23,897 bases of DNA, from the NCBI GenBank assembly GCA_023424785.1, contig JAFADP010000133.1:1-23897 (forward strand), in the 5' to 3' direction. The stretch's first letter is position 1, and each line of letters begins with the position of its first letter. Below are positions 1-7,931 of this stretch, one piece after another. The translations under genes were made by a program, and so were the position numbers. The notes beneath the pieces are model-generated. The model was not told the origin of the DNA, did not search any database, and saw only the letters and a program-made list of their open reading frames with translations. The DNA is from Bacillota bacterium. Its GTDB lineage: Bacteria; Bacillota; Clostridia; Clostridiales; Clostridiaceae.

Positions 1-150
1 CTTATTCAGTAGGAGTTTTTATCTCCTACTGAATTTAGCTGAGTTAATCTAGGGTCGTGTCCGTTGTTAGCTCCCTGTTATATAGAACAAGGGAGTGTTA
101 CAACGGCTAGACATCAGATAAATTTTAGGACTCGTAAGAGTCCTTTTTTT
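1..150 (+). ncRNA. Possible 3' part of a structured RNA of unknown family
   Basis: This stretch is visibly richer in G and C than its surroundings and folds strongly. A 12-bp perfect hairpin pairs 4-15 with 23-34. A second two-tier hairpin pairs CCGTTGT (61-67) with ACAACGG (100-106), and inside it CTCCCT (71-76) with AGGGAG (90-95) plus GTT/AAC. TGTC/GACA next to the outer stem may extend it. An intrinsic terminator follows at 127-150. No convincing protein-coding frame covers it. I could not match it to TPP, SAM, lysine, T-box, M-box, glmS, tmRNA, SRP or RNase P signatures from memory. The 5' end lies outside the window, so it may instead be the 3' UTR of an upstream gene. Calling it an RNA gene is inference from folding alone. 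Confidence 0.35.
127..150 (+). terminator. Intrinsic terminator of the upstream transcript
   Basis: AGGACTC (127-133), a GTAA tetraloop, then GAGTCCT (138-144) running straight into a T tract to 150. This is a textbook rho-independent terminator on the + strand. It separates the upstream transcript from the spoIIA operon. Confidence 0.8.
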
Positions 151-209
151 ATTATAAATATATATTAAAATAATATGAGCTACACAATGGTAAAAAATGT
201 AAATACAAA

Positions 210-239
210 TTGACTTTGAAAAGCCATATATGTTAAAAT
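210..239 (+). promoter_or_regulatory. Putative spoIIA promoter (vegetative type)
   Basis: TTGACT (210-215) and TAAAAT (234-239) are separated by 18 bases. A TG at 231-232 gives an extended -10 element. The direct repeat ATATGTTAAA (228-237, 238-247) overlaps the -10. In Bacillus, spoIIA is driven by SigH under Spo0A. I see no SigH-type AGGA/GAAT pair or clear 0A box between 150 and 296, so the assignment rests only on the SigA-like match. Confidence 0.45.
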
Positions 240-296
240 ATGTTAAAGAGTATATGAGGAGGTGACTCACTCTAAGTAGTATTTGGAGTGTTATAT

Positions 297-632
297 ATGC
301 ATCTAAGATTTGAAAAGCATAACAATATACTAATAGTAAATTTAATTGGAGAACTTGACCACCATAATGCAGAAGAGGTACGAGTTAAAATTGATGATAG
401 AATAGATAGAGATGAAATTAAAAAAGTTATATTAAATTTTGAGAGAGTGTCATTTATGGACAGTTCAGGAATAGGGGCTGTAATTGGTAGATTGAGAAAA
501 ATCAATTCAAAAGGTGGAACGCTTTGTGTAACTAATATAGGAAGTGGAGTTAATAGAGTATTTGAGATATCTGGTTTATATAAAATTGTGAGACAATATA
601 AAAATGTTGATGAAGCATTAAAAGTTATTTAA
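297..632 (+). CDS. spoIIAA: Anti-sigma F factor antagonist SpoIIAA
   Basis: Anti-anti-sigma factor (STAS fold, about 111 residues). When unphosphorylated it binds SpoIIAB and frees SigF in the forespore. Phosphorylation by SpoIIAB inactivates it. Visible landmarks are the family GELDHH motif near residue 18 and the phosphorylation loop FMDSSGIG, where Ser56 aligns with Ser58 of the Bacillus subtilis protein. The open frame reaches back to a GTG at 288, but that codon overlaps the SD. The ATG at 297 has GGAG (285-288) eight bases upstream and gives the usual family N-terminus. First gene of spoIIAA-spoIIAB-sigF; its stop is followed at once by the SD of spoIIAB. A second, stronger AGGAGGTG at 257-264 has no start codon at a normal distance. 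Confidence 0.96.
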   Translation: MHLRFEKHNNILIVNLIGELDHHNAEEVRVKIDDRIDRDEIKKVILNFERVSFMDSSGIGAVIGRLRKINSKGGTLCVTNIGSGVNRVFEISGLYKIVRQYKNVDEALKVI

Positions 633-646
633 TGGAGGTGAATAGT

Positions 647-1072
647 ATGAGTGATAACAAAGTAAAAATTGAGTTTCAAAGCAAGTCTCAAAATGAAGGA
701 TTCGCTAGAGTTGCTATAGCAGCATTTATTTCTCAACTTGATCCTACGATTGAAGATATAACTGATGTTAAAACTGCTGTATCTGAAGCTGTAACAAACT
801 CTATAATACATGGCTATGAAGGAAATGAAGAAGGCGTAGTTACAATTGAAGCAGAACTAGTAGGAAATGAGGTAATTATATTAATAATAGACAAAGGAAA
901 AGGAATTAAGAACATAGAACAGGCAAAAGAACCGCTATATACTTCAAGACCAGACCTAGAAAGGTCAGGAATGGGGTTTACTGTTATGGAGTCATTTATG
1001 GATAGTATGGTAGTTGAAAGTGAAGAGGGAAAGGGAACTATAGTCACATTAAGAAAGAAATTTGTAACATAA
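647..1072 (+). CDS. spoIIAB: Anti-sigma F factor / serine kinase SpoIIAB
   Basis: GHKL-family ATPase that sequesters SigF and phosphorylates SpoIIAA on serine; about 141 residues, normal for the family. The ATP-binding boxes are clear: N box with Glu47 and Asn51 (SEAVTNSIIHGY), G1 box DKGKGI (82-87) and G2 box SGMGF (107-111). The frame is open from an ATG at 632 that overlaps the spoIIAA stop, but that ATG sits on the SD itself. GGAGGTG (634-640) is correctly spaced for the ATG at 647, giving MSDNK, so I start there. Tight spacing to both neighbours supports co-transcription and translational coupling with spoIIAA and sigF. Confidence 0.96.
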   Translation: MSDNKVKIEFQSKSQNEGFARVAIAAFISQLDPTIEDITDVKTAVSEAVTNSIIHGYEGNEEGVVTIEAELVGNEVIILIIDKGKGIKNIEQAKEPLYTSRPDLERSGMGFTVMESFMDSMVVESEEGKGTIVTLRKKFVT

Positions 1073-1087
1073 AGTTAGGTGAAGACT

Positions 1088-1846
1088 ATGGCAAATGAGA
1101 ATTTTAAAAAAAGCGATTATAACTATGAAGATAATTCAAAACTAATTCCATTAGCTCAAAGTGGAGATAGTGATGCTATGAACAAATTGATAGAAATGAA
1201 TCTTCCTCTTGTTTCATCCTTAAGTAAAAAATTTTTAAACAGAGGGTATGAATATGAAGATATATTTCAGGTTGGAAGTATTGGTCTTGTTAAGGCTATA
1301 AACAATTTTAATGTAGATTATGATGTTAAATTTTCAACCTATGCAGTACCAATGATAATTGGAGAGATAAAAAGGTTTTTAAGAGACGATGGTATGATAA
1401 AGGTTAGTAGGTCGGTAAAAACTCTTGCTAAAAAAATTCATTTCGATAAACAAGAACTAATAAGAAAGCTAGATAGAGAACCAACAATTGAAGAATTATC
1501 TGAATATACAGGTATAGATAAAGAAGAATTAATCTTTGCCATGGAATCAACAACTAACTTACATTATCTTTATGATACAATACACCAAGATGATGGTGCT
1601 CCTGTTTTATTAATAGATAAGTTAAGTGAAGAAGCTGATGAATCTTTTGATATAGTTAGCAAAATAGCTTTAAAAGAAGCCATAAATGAATTAGATACCA
1701 AGTCTAAACAAGTTATTATGTTAAGATATTTTAAAGATAAAACTCAAAATCAAGTAGCTAAGATGCTTGGTATTAGTCAGGTGCAAGTATCAAGAATAGA
1801 AAAAAGAGTTCTTTTAGCTATGAGAGAAAAATTAAATGATGATTAA
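1088..1846 (+). CDS. sigF: RNA polymerase sporulation sigma factor SigF
   Basis: First forespore-specific sigma factor, about 252 residues, the family norm. Region 2 is recognisable around YEDIFQVGSIGLVKAI, where core polymerase and the -10 element are contacted. Region 4 is a helix-turn-helix near the C-terminus (QVAKMLGISQVQVSRIEK) that reads the -35. The longest frame begins with GTG at 1079, but AGGTGA at 1077-1082 is the SD for the ATG at 1088, which I use. It lies 15 bases after spoIIAB and ends before a strong hairpin terminator. By analogy with Bacillus, its targets probably include gpr in this same window. SigG is the close alternative, but the spoIIA context settles it. Confidence 0.96.
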   Translation: MANENFKKSDYNYEDNSKLIPLAQSGDSDAMNKLIEMNLPLVSSLSKKFLNRGYEYEDIFQVGSIGLVKAINNFNVDYDVKFSTYAVPMIIGEIKRFLRDDGMIKVSRSVKTLAKKIHFDKQELIRKLDREPTIEELSEYTGIDKEELIFAMESTTNLHYLYDTIHQDDGAPVLLIDKLSEEADESFDIVSKIALKEAINELDTKSKQVIMLRYFKDKTQNQVAKMLGISQVQVSRIEKRVLLAMREKLNDD

Positions 1847-1847
1847 T

Positions 1848-1877
1848 AAAAAGCTATCTATTTATAGATAGCTTTTT
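1848..1877. terminator. Bidirectional terminator between sigF and the 3D-domain gene
   Basis: A perfect 13-bp stem pairs AAAAAGCTATCTA (1848-1860) with TAGATAGCTTTTT (1865-1877) across a TTTA loop. A-rich and T-rich ends give a U tract in both directions, so it can end both convergent transcripts. Confidence 0.85.
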
Positions 1878-1878
1878 A

Positions 1879-3048
1879 TTACCATTCTCCAGGACCTGCA
1901 ACAAGATATACAGTAACCTGTCTTCTTCCAAATGCGTAACACTCAGCAACTGTATTTAAGTATAAATCAATCTTTAATCCTTTAATTGCACCACCACAAT
2001 CTGCAGCTATAGCATATCCGTAGTTAGGAATATAAAGCTTGCTACCATAAGGTATTACAGTAGGGTCTATGGCAACGGTACTAATACCATTTGGATCTCT
2101 ATGTGTTCTTAAACCTGTAGCTGTATATCCATCATTAGAATATGCTGTTGCTTCCATTGTATAAACACTCTTATAGCCTCCTTCGCTTGGAGGGCTTTGA
2201 AGTGATGATGAATAAGATTCAGCATTGCTATTTTTAGATTCAGCAAGTTTTTTATTTGCTTCATTAATAGCAGAATTAGTCTTATCAATTACAGATTGAG
2301 TTGATATTTCAGGCAATAAGTTATTAAGTATAGATATTGCCTCTTTTAGTTGTTCATTACTAGAATCAGAGGAATTTATTATTCCTATTTGGTGCTTTAC
2401 TAAATTTTCTTCATTTTCTGCTATAGTATCTTTTAATTTCTTAATTTCATTAGAAAGTTCTTCTTTTTTTTCATCAAGAGTTGATTTCTTCTCTTTAACC
2501 TCTAATAAATTAGTATTTAATTCGTTCTTTAATGTATCTAATTTTTCTTTTTCTTTTTCTAAAGAAGAAACTTCATTATCTAACTTTTCTAAATTATTAT
2601 TATTATCAGTTATAAGTTTATTATCTAATTTAATTATTTTATTAGCATATTCTATTCTGTTAACTAAGTCATTAAAATCTTTAGAATTTATTATATAAAA
2701 TATAATATCTAAAGAAGAGGTTGTCCCACTTTTATATATTTCTCTAATTCTAGATGAAAGCATATCTTGATTTTTTTCTATCTCTTCTTTCAATTTAGAT
2801 ATATTATCCTCTTTAATATCTATTTTATTTTTATAATCATTAATTTCATCTTCATATTTAGATATATTATCTTCAAGAGTATATATTTCTTCATTAAGAG
2901 AAGATATTTCTTCATTTACTTCACTTAATTGAGAAGACATATCATTAAATTTAATTTTACTTTCATTTAAATTATCAGTAGCATATACAGAAATACTATT
3001 AAAAGCAAATAATCCTCCTATTAAAATAAGTATTAGTTTTTTCTTCAT
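1879..3048 (-). CDS. Secreted coiled-coil protein with C-terminal 3D domain
   Basis: About 389 residues. Residues 1-24 look like a signal peptide: Lys-rich start, hydrophobic core, and cleavage likely after VYA. Roughly residues 28-215 are a long Lys/Glu/Asn/Ser heptad-rich coiled coil resembling the N-terminal region of CwlO/PcsB-type peptidoglycan hydrolases. A Ser/Asn linker follows, then a C-terminal 3D domain named for three conserved aspartates, seen here as VAIDP, AADCGG and KIDLY. 3D domains share the double-psi barrel of MltA-type lytic transglycosylases and occur in Sps and YabE-like cell-wall proteins, so a role in peptidoglycan turnover is likely but unproven. The frame extends to a GTG at 3057, but AGGTGG (3059-3054) points to the ATG at 3048. 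It is convergent with sigF and divergent from spoVA. Confidence 0.88.
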   Translation of the reverse strand: MKKKLILILIGGLFAFNSISVYATDNLNESKIKFNDMSSQLSEVNEEISSLNEEIYTLEDNISKYEDEINDYKNKIDIKEDNISKLKEEIEKNQDMLSSRIREIYKSGTTSSLDIIFYIINSKDFNDLVNRIEYANKIIKLDNKLITDNNNNLEKLDNEVSSLEKEKEKLDTLKNELNTNLLEVKEKKSTLDEKKEELSNEIKKLKDTIAENEENLVKHQIGIINSSDSSNEQLKEAISILNNLLPEISTQSVIDKTNSAINEANKKLAESKNSNAESYSSSLQSPPSEGGYKSVYTMEATAYSNDGYTATGLRTHRDPNGISTVAIDPTVIPYGSKLYIPNYGYAIAADCGGAIKGLKIDLYLNTVAECYAFGRRQVTVYLVAGPGEW

Positions 3049-3087
3049 AATTTCCACCTATTTAAGTAAATTTATTATTTATTAAGT

Positions 3088-3116
3088 ATTATAACATGTA
3101 TAAATAAAAAATACAA
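3088..3116 (-). promoter_or_regulatory. SigA-type promoter of the 3D-domain gene
   Basis: Read on the minus strand: TTGTAT (3116-3111), a 17-base spacer, and TATAAT (3093-3088) preceded by TGT, an extended -10. The 35-40 base leader then carries an AGGTGG SD. The match implies vegetative expression rather than control by a sporulation sigma factor. Confidence 0.7.
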
Positions 3117-3196
3117 ATATTGTAAAATATTTCATGGGTTGAATTTGAATTTTGTGTAATACTAAATATAGGAATATCAAAAGGAGAGTGAACTTC

Positions 3197-3649
3197 ATGC
3201 TAAAAGAAAATACTATAAAGCAAAAATTTCAAGCCATAAATGATGAAGTACAACCTAAACCAAAGATAATAAGCAATTGTATTAAAGCATTTTTAGTAGG
3301 AGGAACAATATGCACCGTTGGTGAAGTTATAATAAAAATACTTGATAGACTTCAATATAGTGTAGAGAACATTTCAGCAATAACATCAGTAATAATGATA
3401 TTTATAGGTGCTTTATTAACAGGTATTGGAGTTTATGATAAAATAGCAAGTTTTGCTGGAGCAGGTACAGTAGTTCCTATAACTGGTTTTGCTAACGCAG
3501 TTGTAGCACCTGCAATAGAGTTTAAAAAAGAAGGTTTTGTGTTTGGAGTGGCAGCAAAGATGTTTACAATAGCAGGACCAGTTTTAGTTTATGGTATAGG
3601 GGCTTCAGTATTAGTAGGTATAATTTATTATTTTATTAGTTTATTTTAA
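3197..3649 (+). CDS. spoVAC: Stage V sporulation protein AC
   Basis: About 150 residues, the same size as Bacillus SpoVAC, an inner spore membrane protein that moves Ca-dipicolinic acid during sporulation and germination and is proposed to act as a mechanosensitive channel. After a soluble N-terminus there are several hydrophobic helices with Gly-rich stretches such as CIKAFLVGGTICTVGE and SFAGAGTVVPITGFAN, which recur in SpoVAE. The frame is open from about 3152, but AAGGAGAG (3181-3188) places translation at the ATG at 3197. It heads a spoVAC-spoVAD-spoVAE operon with short gaps. AATACTA at 3158-3164 resembles a SigG -10 (CATNNTA), but I see no -35 at the right distance, so that is only a hint. 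Confidence 0.95.
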   Translation: MLKENTIKQKFQAINDEVQPKPKIISNCIKAFLVGGTICTVGEVIIKILDRLQYSVENISAITSVIMIFIGALLTGIGVYDKIASFAGAGTVVPITGFANAVVAPAIEFKKEGFVFGVAAKMFTIAGPVLVYGIGASVLVGIIYYFISLF

Positions 3650-3664
3650 TGGAGGAAGATAAAT

Positions 3665-4687
3665 ATGGAAGGTAAAGGAACGAAGAGGAGAGGAACTCAA
3701 ACTATAGAATTATCAGATCCGCCTAAAATAATATCAACATTTTCCATAGTTGGCCCTAAAGAAGGGCAAGGACCATTAAAAGAATATTTTGATGAAATAT
3801 TAAGTGATGATACGTGTGGGAAAGATAGTTTTGAAAAAGCTGAAAGTAGCATGATGTCAACAGCTATTAAAGAAGCAATAAAAAAAGCTAAAGTAAATCA
3901 ATGTGATATAAATTATATTTTTTCAGGAGACCTACTAAATCAAATTATGTCATCTAGTTTTGCAGCAAGAGAATTTAATATTCCTTTCTTTGGATTATAT
4001 GGAGCTTGCTCAACAATGGCTGAATCTTTAAGTTTAGCATCTCTTATTATGGATGGTGGCTTTGCAGAGTATGTAGTTGCAGCAACCTCATCACATTTTA
4101 GTGCTTCAGAGAGACAATTTAGATTTCCACTTGAATATGGAGCTCAAAGAGTACCAACTGCTCAGTGGACAGTAACAGGATCAGGAGCTATGGTGCTTGG
4201 AAAGCACGGAAACTATCCAAAAGTAACTCATGTAACAACAGGAATAGTAAAAGATTATGGTATAACTGATGCTAATAATATGGGAGCAGCAATGACACCA
4301 GCAGCAGTAGATACAATTTATAGACATTTTAAAGATACAGGAAGAACTCCAAGTGATTATGATATTATTGCTACTGGAGACTTAGGATCAGTAGGAAAAA
4401 CTATGACAGATAAGTTACTTTTAGAATACGGATATGATATTAGTAGAAATCACATGGATTGTGGGGAAAGTATATTTAATAATGAAGAGCAAGGGACAGG
4501 TTCTGGAGGAAGTGGATGTGGATGTTCTGCAGTTGTTGCTACAGGATATTTATATAAGAAATTAATTAATAAAGAAATAAATAGAGTGTTATTAGTATCT
4601 ACAGGTGCATTGATGAGTTCAACATCATCACTTCAAGGAGAAAGTATACCTGGAATTGCACATGCAGTAGCAATGGAAATAGATTAA
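3665..4687 (+). CDS. spoVAD: Stage V sporulation protein AD
   Basis: About 340 residues, standard for SpoVAD, a soluble protein with a thiolase/ketoacyl-synthase-like fold that binds dipicolinic acid at the inner spore membrane. The fold shows in YGACSTMAES (Cys115 at the position of the thiolase nucleophile), the VVAATSSHFS strand and the Gly-rich TGSGGSGCGCSA segment near residue 285. A strong GGAGG lies nine bases before the ATG. It sits 15 bases after spoVAC and is followed by spoVAE, the arrangement seen in clostridia such as C. perfringens, which lack spoVAA, spoVAB and spoVAF at this locus. Known family behaviour suggests ligand binding rather than thiolase catalysis. Confidence 0.96.
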   Translation: MEGKGTKRRGTQTIELSDPPKIISTFSIVGPKEGQGPLKEYFDEILSDDTCGKDSFEKAESSMMSTAIKEAIKKAKVNQCDINYIFSGDLLNQIMSSSFAAREFNIPFFGLYGACSTMAESLSLASLIMDGGFAEYVVAATSSHFSASERQFRFPLEYGAQRVPTAQWTVTGSGAMVLGKHGNYPKVTHVTTGIVKDYGITDANNMGAAMTPAAVDTIYRHFKDTGRTPSDYDIIATGDLGSVGKTMTDKLLLEYGYDISRNHMDCGESIFNNEEQGTGSGGSGCGCSAVVATGYLYKKLINKEINRVLLVSTGALMSSTSSLQGESIPGIAHAVAMEID

Positions 4688-4707
4688 TGAAAAGGAGAAT
4701 TTTATTT

Positions 4708-5064
4708 ATGGATTTTATAAAAGCTTTCATATTTGGTGGATTAATATGTGTTATAGGACAAATATTAATGGATACTACAAAGCTAACACCAGCAAGAATT
4801 TTAGTTATATTTGTTACAAGTGGAGTAGTTTTAGGTGCTTTTGGAATATACGATAAGTTTGTTGATTTTGCAGGTGCAGGAGCAACTATTCCGCTACCTA
4901 GCTTTGGAAACAGCTTAGCTAAAGCAGTTATAAAAGAAGTAAAAGAATCAGGTCTTATAGGAGCATTTATAGGTGGTATAAAAGGAACGGCAGCAGGAAT
5001 AACTGCATCTATATTTTTTGGATACATAATGGCACTTATATTTAATCCTAAAACTAAAAAATAG
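4708..5064 (+). CDS. spoVAE: Stage V sporulation protein AE
   Basis: About 118 residues, matching the SpoVAEb-type membrane protein required with SpoVAC and SpoVAD for dipicolinic acid uptake into spores. It opens with MDFIKAFIFGGLICVIGQ, the same hydrophobic Gly-rich start as SpoVAC, and contains FAGAGATIPLPSFGNSLAK, parallel to the SpoVAC motif; the two are paralogues. The reading frame opens at an ATG overlapping the spoVAD stop (4687), but AAAGGAG (4691-4697) belongs to the ATG at 4708, which gives the expected N-terminus. Last gene of the spoVA operon. I see no hairpin between it and comEC, so read-through is possible. Confidence 0.95.
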   Translation: MDFIKAFIFGGLICVIGQILMDTTKLTPARILVIFVTSGVVLGAFGIYDKFVDFAGAGATIPLPSFGNSLAKAVIKEVKESGLIGAFIGGIKGTAAGITASIFFGYIMALIFNPKTKK

Positions 5065-5117
5065 GTTTAGATTGCATAAAAAATGTTAAGTATTATTCAT
5101 GAGAGGTGAGTAATATT

Positions 5118-6818
5118 ATGTTTTTAAGTAAGCTTGATGAAGTTAGAAATCCTATTATTTTTATTGCTTTATGTATTATAGTTAGTTCCATATGTTATGG
5201 GCTTTATTCAAATTATATTTGGCCAGCATTTATAATTGCTGGCTGTTTTTTTATTATAATATATTTTTCTACGAATATGTATTTTTTATTAGTTATTATT
5301 ATATTTTATATAATTGGTGTTGGAATAAATATTAATTATTACTCATGTAATTTTAATGAGAATTTTAACTCTAAAGTTAGAGTAGTTGAAGAAAAGTCTT
5401 ACTATAAAATAGTAAAATGTAATGGTAAAAGAATATATGTTTTTGATGATATAAATATGAATATAGGTGATAGCGGTATTTTAAAAGGAAAATTTACTAA
5501 GGAGATTAATTATTATAAAGGAACTATAGGGACTTTGAATGTGATTAAAGAGACAAATTTAAATCATAATATTCTTGGTAAGCTATATGAATTTAGAGAT
5601 AAAATATATTTAAAATTAAAAGATAACTTGGGAAAAAGAAGAGCAGGTTTAATAGTATCTCTTTCTTTTGGATATTCTAATTATTTAGATGAAGAGGATA
5701 GTAACGATATGAGAGCACTAGGTATTGTTCATGCTATATCTGTATCAGGATTACATGTTGTATTAATATATAGTACATTAAAAAGGCTTCTTAAAGAAAA
5801 GATTGCCTTACTGGGAGTAGTTTTATATGTAATCTTTACAGGTGCTCCTTTTTCATCTATTAGAGCATTAATAATGATTGCATGCTTGAGTATGTCATTT
5901 AGCTTTAGAAAAAAGTATAATGCATTAGGAGGACTATCATTAAGTGCAATTATTATTACTTTAATTAGTCCGTATGCACCTTTTCAAATTGGATTTCAAT
6001 TATCCTTTTTAGCAACATTAGGAATAATCTTATTTGCAGAAAAGTTTGATAAAAAATTATATAAGTTACCTAAATTTCTAAGAGAGCCTTTATCCATGTC
6101 TATAAGTGCTCAAATATTAACTCTTCCAATTATTATATTGGCATTTAATGAAGTATCTATTACTTTTTTAATTGGAAATGTAATTCTTGTACCAATATTA
6201 ACACTATTAATAAAGTTAGGAAATGCGTTATTACTTTGTTTTTTTATACCACCAATTTTTGATTTTATAAGTTTTATTATATTAAATATAATAGATATAT
6301 TAGATTATTTTATTGATTATTTTTATTATCTGCCATTAAATGTTTTTGTAACGAATGAATGGTTCGCATTAATATATGTTTGTTTTATTATAGGAATATA
6401 TTTATCTATTAAAGCTAATAAAAAGTTTATTTTGCTTCCAATAGTAGCTAATATAATATTTATGATATTTTTATATAGTCCTATTCCAAGAGTAGATTAC
6501 TATAAAGATGGTGCCATATTAATATCATATAAGGGGGAAAGGGTTTTAGTAAGCAATATACGTAATATAGATATGTATAAACTAAAGAGGCTCACATTAG
6601 CTACACAAGGATATAGAGAAGGGAAAGTTATAACTTTAAATAACAATATAAAATTTAAATTAAAAGATAAAAACTTTACTTTTAACTTAGATAATAAACA
6701 TTATATTATTAATATGAATGGTTTAAAGAATATAGAAAGAGGATATGATATAATAGATTTTAATAGTGGAGATATAACAGGATTTTATATTTTAGATAGC
6801 AAAATACTTTTATATTAA
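5118..6818 (+). CDS. comEC: ComEC/Rec2-family DNA uptake channel protein, no C-terminal nuclease-like domain
   Basis: About 566 residues of a polytopic membrane protein with many Ile/Phe/Leu-rich helices. The competence-domain signature is visible: SVSGLHV (residues about 208-214) and, after it, FTGAPFSSIRALIM. ComEC forms the channel that passes single-stranded DNA across the membrane in transformation. Bacillus ComEC is near 776 residues and carries a metallo-beta-lactamase-fold domain at its C-terminus. Here the last roughly 110 residues have no HxHxDH motif, so that domain is absent. The frame extends to a GTG at 5106, but GAGAGGTGAG there acts as the SD for the ATG at 5118. It is followed six bases later by holA, a common clostridial pairing. 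Competence itself cannot be inferred. Confidence 0.9.
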   Translation: MFLSKLDEVRNPIIFIALCIIVSSICYGLYSNYIWPAFIIAGCFFIIIYFSTNMYFLLVIIIFYIIGVGININYYSCNFNENFNSKVRVVEEKSYYKIVKCNGKRIYVFDDINMNIGDSGILKGKFTKEINYYKGTIGTLNVIKETNLNHNILGKLYEFRDKIYLKLKDNLGKRRAGLIVSLSFGYSNYLDEEDSNDMRALGIVHAISVSGLHVVLIYSTLKRLLKEKIALLGVVLYVIFTGAPFSSIRALIMIACLSMSFSFRKKYNALGGLSLSAIIITLISPYAPFQIGFQLSFLATLGIILFAEKFDKKLYKLPKFLREPLSMSISAQILTLPIIILAFNEVSITFLIGNVILVPILTLLIKLGNALLLCFFIPPIFDFISFIILNIIDILDYFIDYFYYLPLNVFVTNEWFALIYVCFIIGIYLSIKANKKFILLPIVANIIFMIFLYSPIPRVDYYKDGAILISYKGERVLVSNIRNIDMYKLKRLTLATQGYREGKVITLNNNIKFKLKDKNFTFNLDNKHYIINMNGLKNIERGYDIIDFNSGDITGFYILDSKILLY

Positions 6819-6824
6819 AGTAAG

Positions 6825-7871
6825 GTGGTGGAAAAAATAATTACATATGATATTTTAGAAAATGATATAAAAAAGAATTCATTAAAAAACTCTTATATAT
6901 TTTGTGGATATGATGAAGAACTTATAAAAGAGAGTATTAATAAGATTTCTAAACCTTTTATTGAAGGTGGGCTAGGGGATCTTAATTTTATAAAGATGGA
7001 TGGATTAACTGTGACTATGGATCAAATAGTTAATGCATGTGAAACTATGCCATTTATGAGTGAGAAAAAGTTAGTAGTAGTATATAGAGCAAACTTCTTG
7101 AAAGAAAAAACTGATTCTACTGGAACCAGTATATTTAATGAACTAAAGGCTTATTTAAAGGATATTCCTGCACATACTATTTTAATAATGTATTATATTT
7201 TAGGTGATAAGAGGGAAACTCCTAAAAAAAATAGAAAACTTTTATCCATAGATAAAATAACAACAGTAGTAAGTTTTGAAAAGTTAAAAAAAGATAAGTT
7301 AGTTAAGAAAGTTGAAGAAGTATTTTCAAGTAAGAAGGGTAAAATAGGGAAAATTGAATTAAGATATTTTTGTGATAGAGTAACAAATAATTTTGATATT
7401 ATAAATAGAGAGGTAGATAAATTAGTATCTTACTGTAATGGAAGAGAAATTACTAGAGAGGATATTAATAAGCTTCTTCCCCCTAAAAATGAGGATGATA
7501 TTTTTGATTTAGTAGATTTAATTTCTCAAAGGAAGATAGATAAGGCAATAGATTTAATGAATGAACTCTTATTTAGAGCAGATCAACATATGCTTATAAT
7601 AACATCAATAGAGAAGCAATTTAAAAAATTATATGATATTAAATTAGGTATGATGCAAGGAAAGAAAGTTAATAATTTTGTATCAGAACTTAAGGTTCCA
7701 GCTTTTGTTTGTGAAAAATTAATGAATTTAAGTAGTAAGTTTTCATTAAGGCAATTAAAAGATTTAATTAAATTATGTATGAAGACAGAAGTTAGATTAA
7801 AGTCAAACAATACAGATAAAACTATGGAATTAGAACTATTACTAGTAAGTACATTAATGATTAAAAAATAA
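6825..7871 (+). CDS. holA: DNA polymerase III subunit delta
   Basis: About 348 residues, normal for HolA, the clamp-loader subunit that opens the beta sliding clamp. Visible family features are the N-terminal segment NSYIFCGYDEELIKES, the beta-interaction region around ACETMPFMSEKKLVVVYR, and the all-helical C-terminal domain ending in LELLLVSTLMIKK. The start is awkward: two GTG codons in tandem (6825 and 6828) follow AGTAAGGTGGTG, no in-frame ATG exists before residue about 60, and the SD overlaps the first GTG. I give 6825 but 6828 is equally possible. Six bases downstream of comEC, so probably co-transcribed with it. A strong terminator follows. Confidence 0.93.
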   Translation: MVEKIITYDILENDIKKNSLKNSYIFCGYDEELIKESINKISKPFIEGGLGDLNFIKMDGLTVTMDQIVNACETMPFMSEKKLVVVYRANFLKEKTDSTGTSIFNELKAYLKDIPAHTILIMYYILGDKRETPKKNRKLLSIDKITTVVSFEKLKKDKLVKKVEEVFSSKKGKIGKIELRYFCDRVTNNFDIINREVDKLVSYCNGREITREDINKLLPPKNEDDIFDLVDLISQRKIDKAIDLMNELLFRADQHMLIITSIEKQFKKLYDIKLGMMQGKKVNNFVSELKVPAFVCEKLMNLSSKFSLRQLKDLIKLCMKTEVRLKSNNTDKTMELELLLVSTLMIKK

Positions 7872-7873
7872 AA

Positions 7874-7917
7874 AACTCAAACATTCATATTATTATGGAT
7901 GTTTGAGTTACTTTTTT
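7874..7917 (+). terminator. Terminator after holA
   Basis: A 16-bp stem (7874-7889 with 7894-7909, one G-T pair) with a TATT loop is followed by AC and six T residues. It ends the comEC-holA transcript. Confidence 0.85.
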
Positions 7918-7931
7918 AATATAAAGTAAAT

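Noticed and set aside
67..270. Minus-strand 67-codon frame in the spoIIA upstream region
   Set aside because: It runs through the terminator, the hairpins and the promoter, has no domain, and its composition reflects AT-rich noncoding DNA.
3138..3164. SigG promoter for spoVAC
   Set aside because: AATACTA resembles a SigG -10, but the nearest TGAAT -35-like sequences are at the wrong spacing; not strong enough to list.
4599..5027. 142-codon open frame on the minus strand
   Set aside because: It lies antisense across the end of spoVAD and most of spoVAE, both well supported, and shows no SD or recognisable domain.
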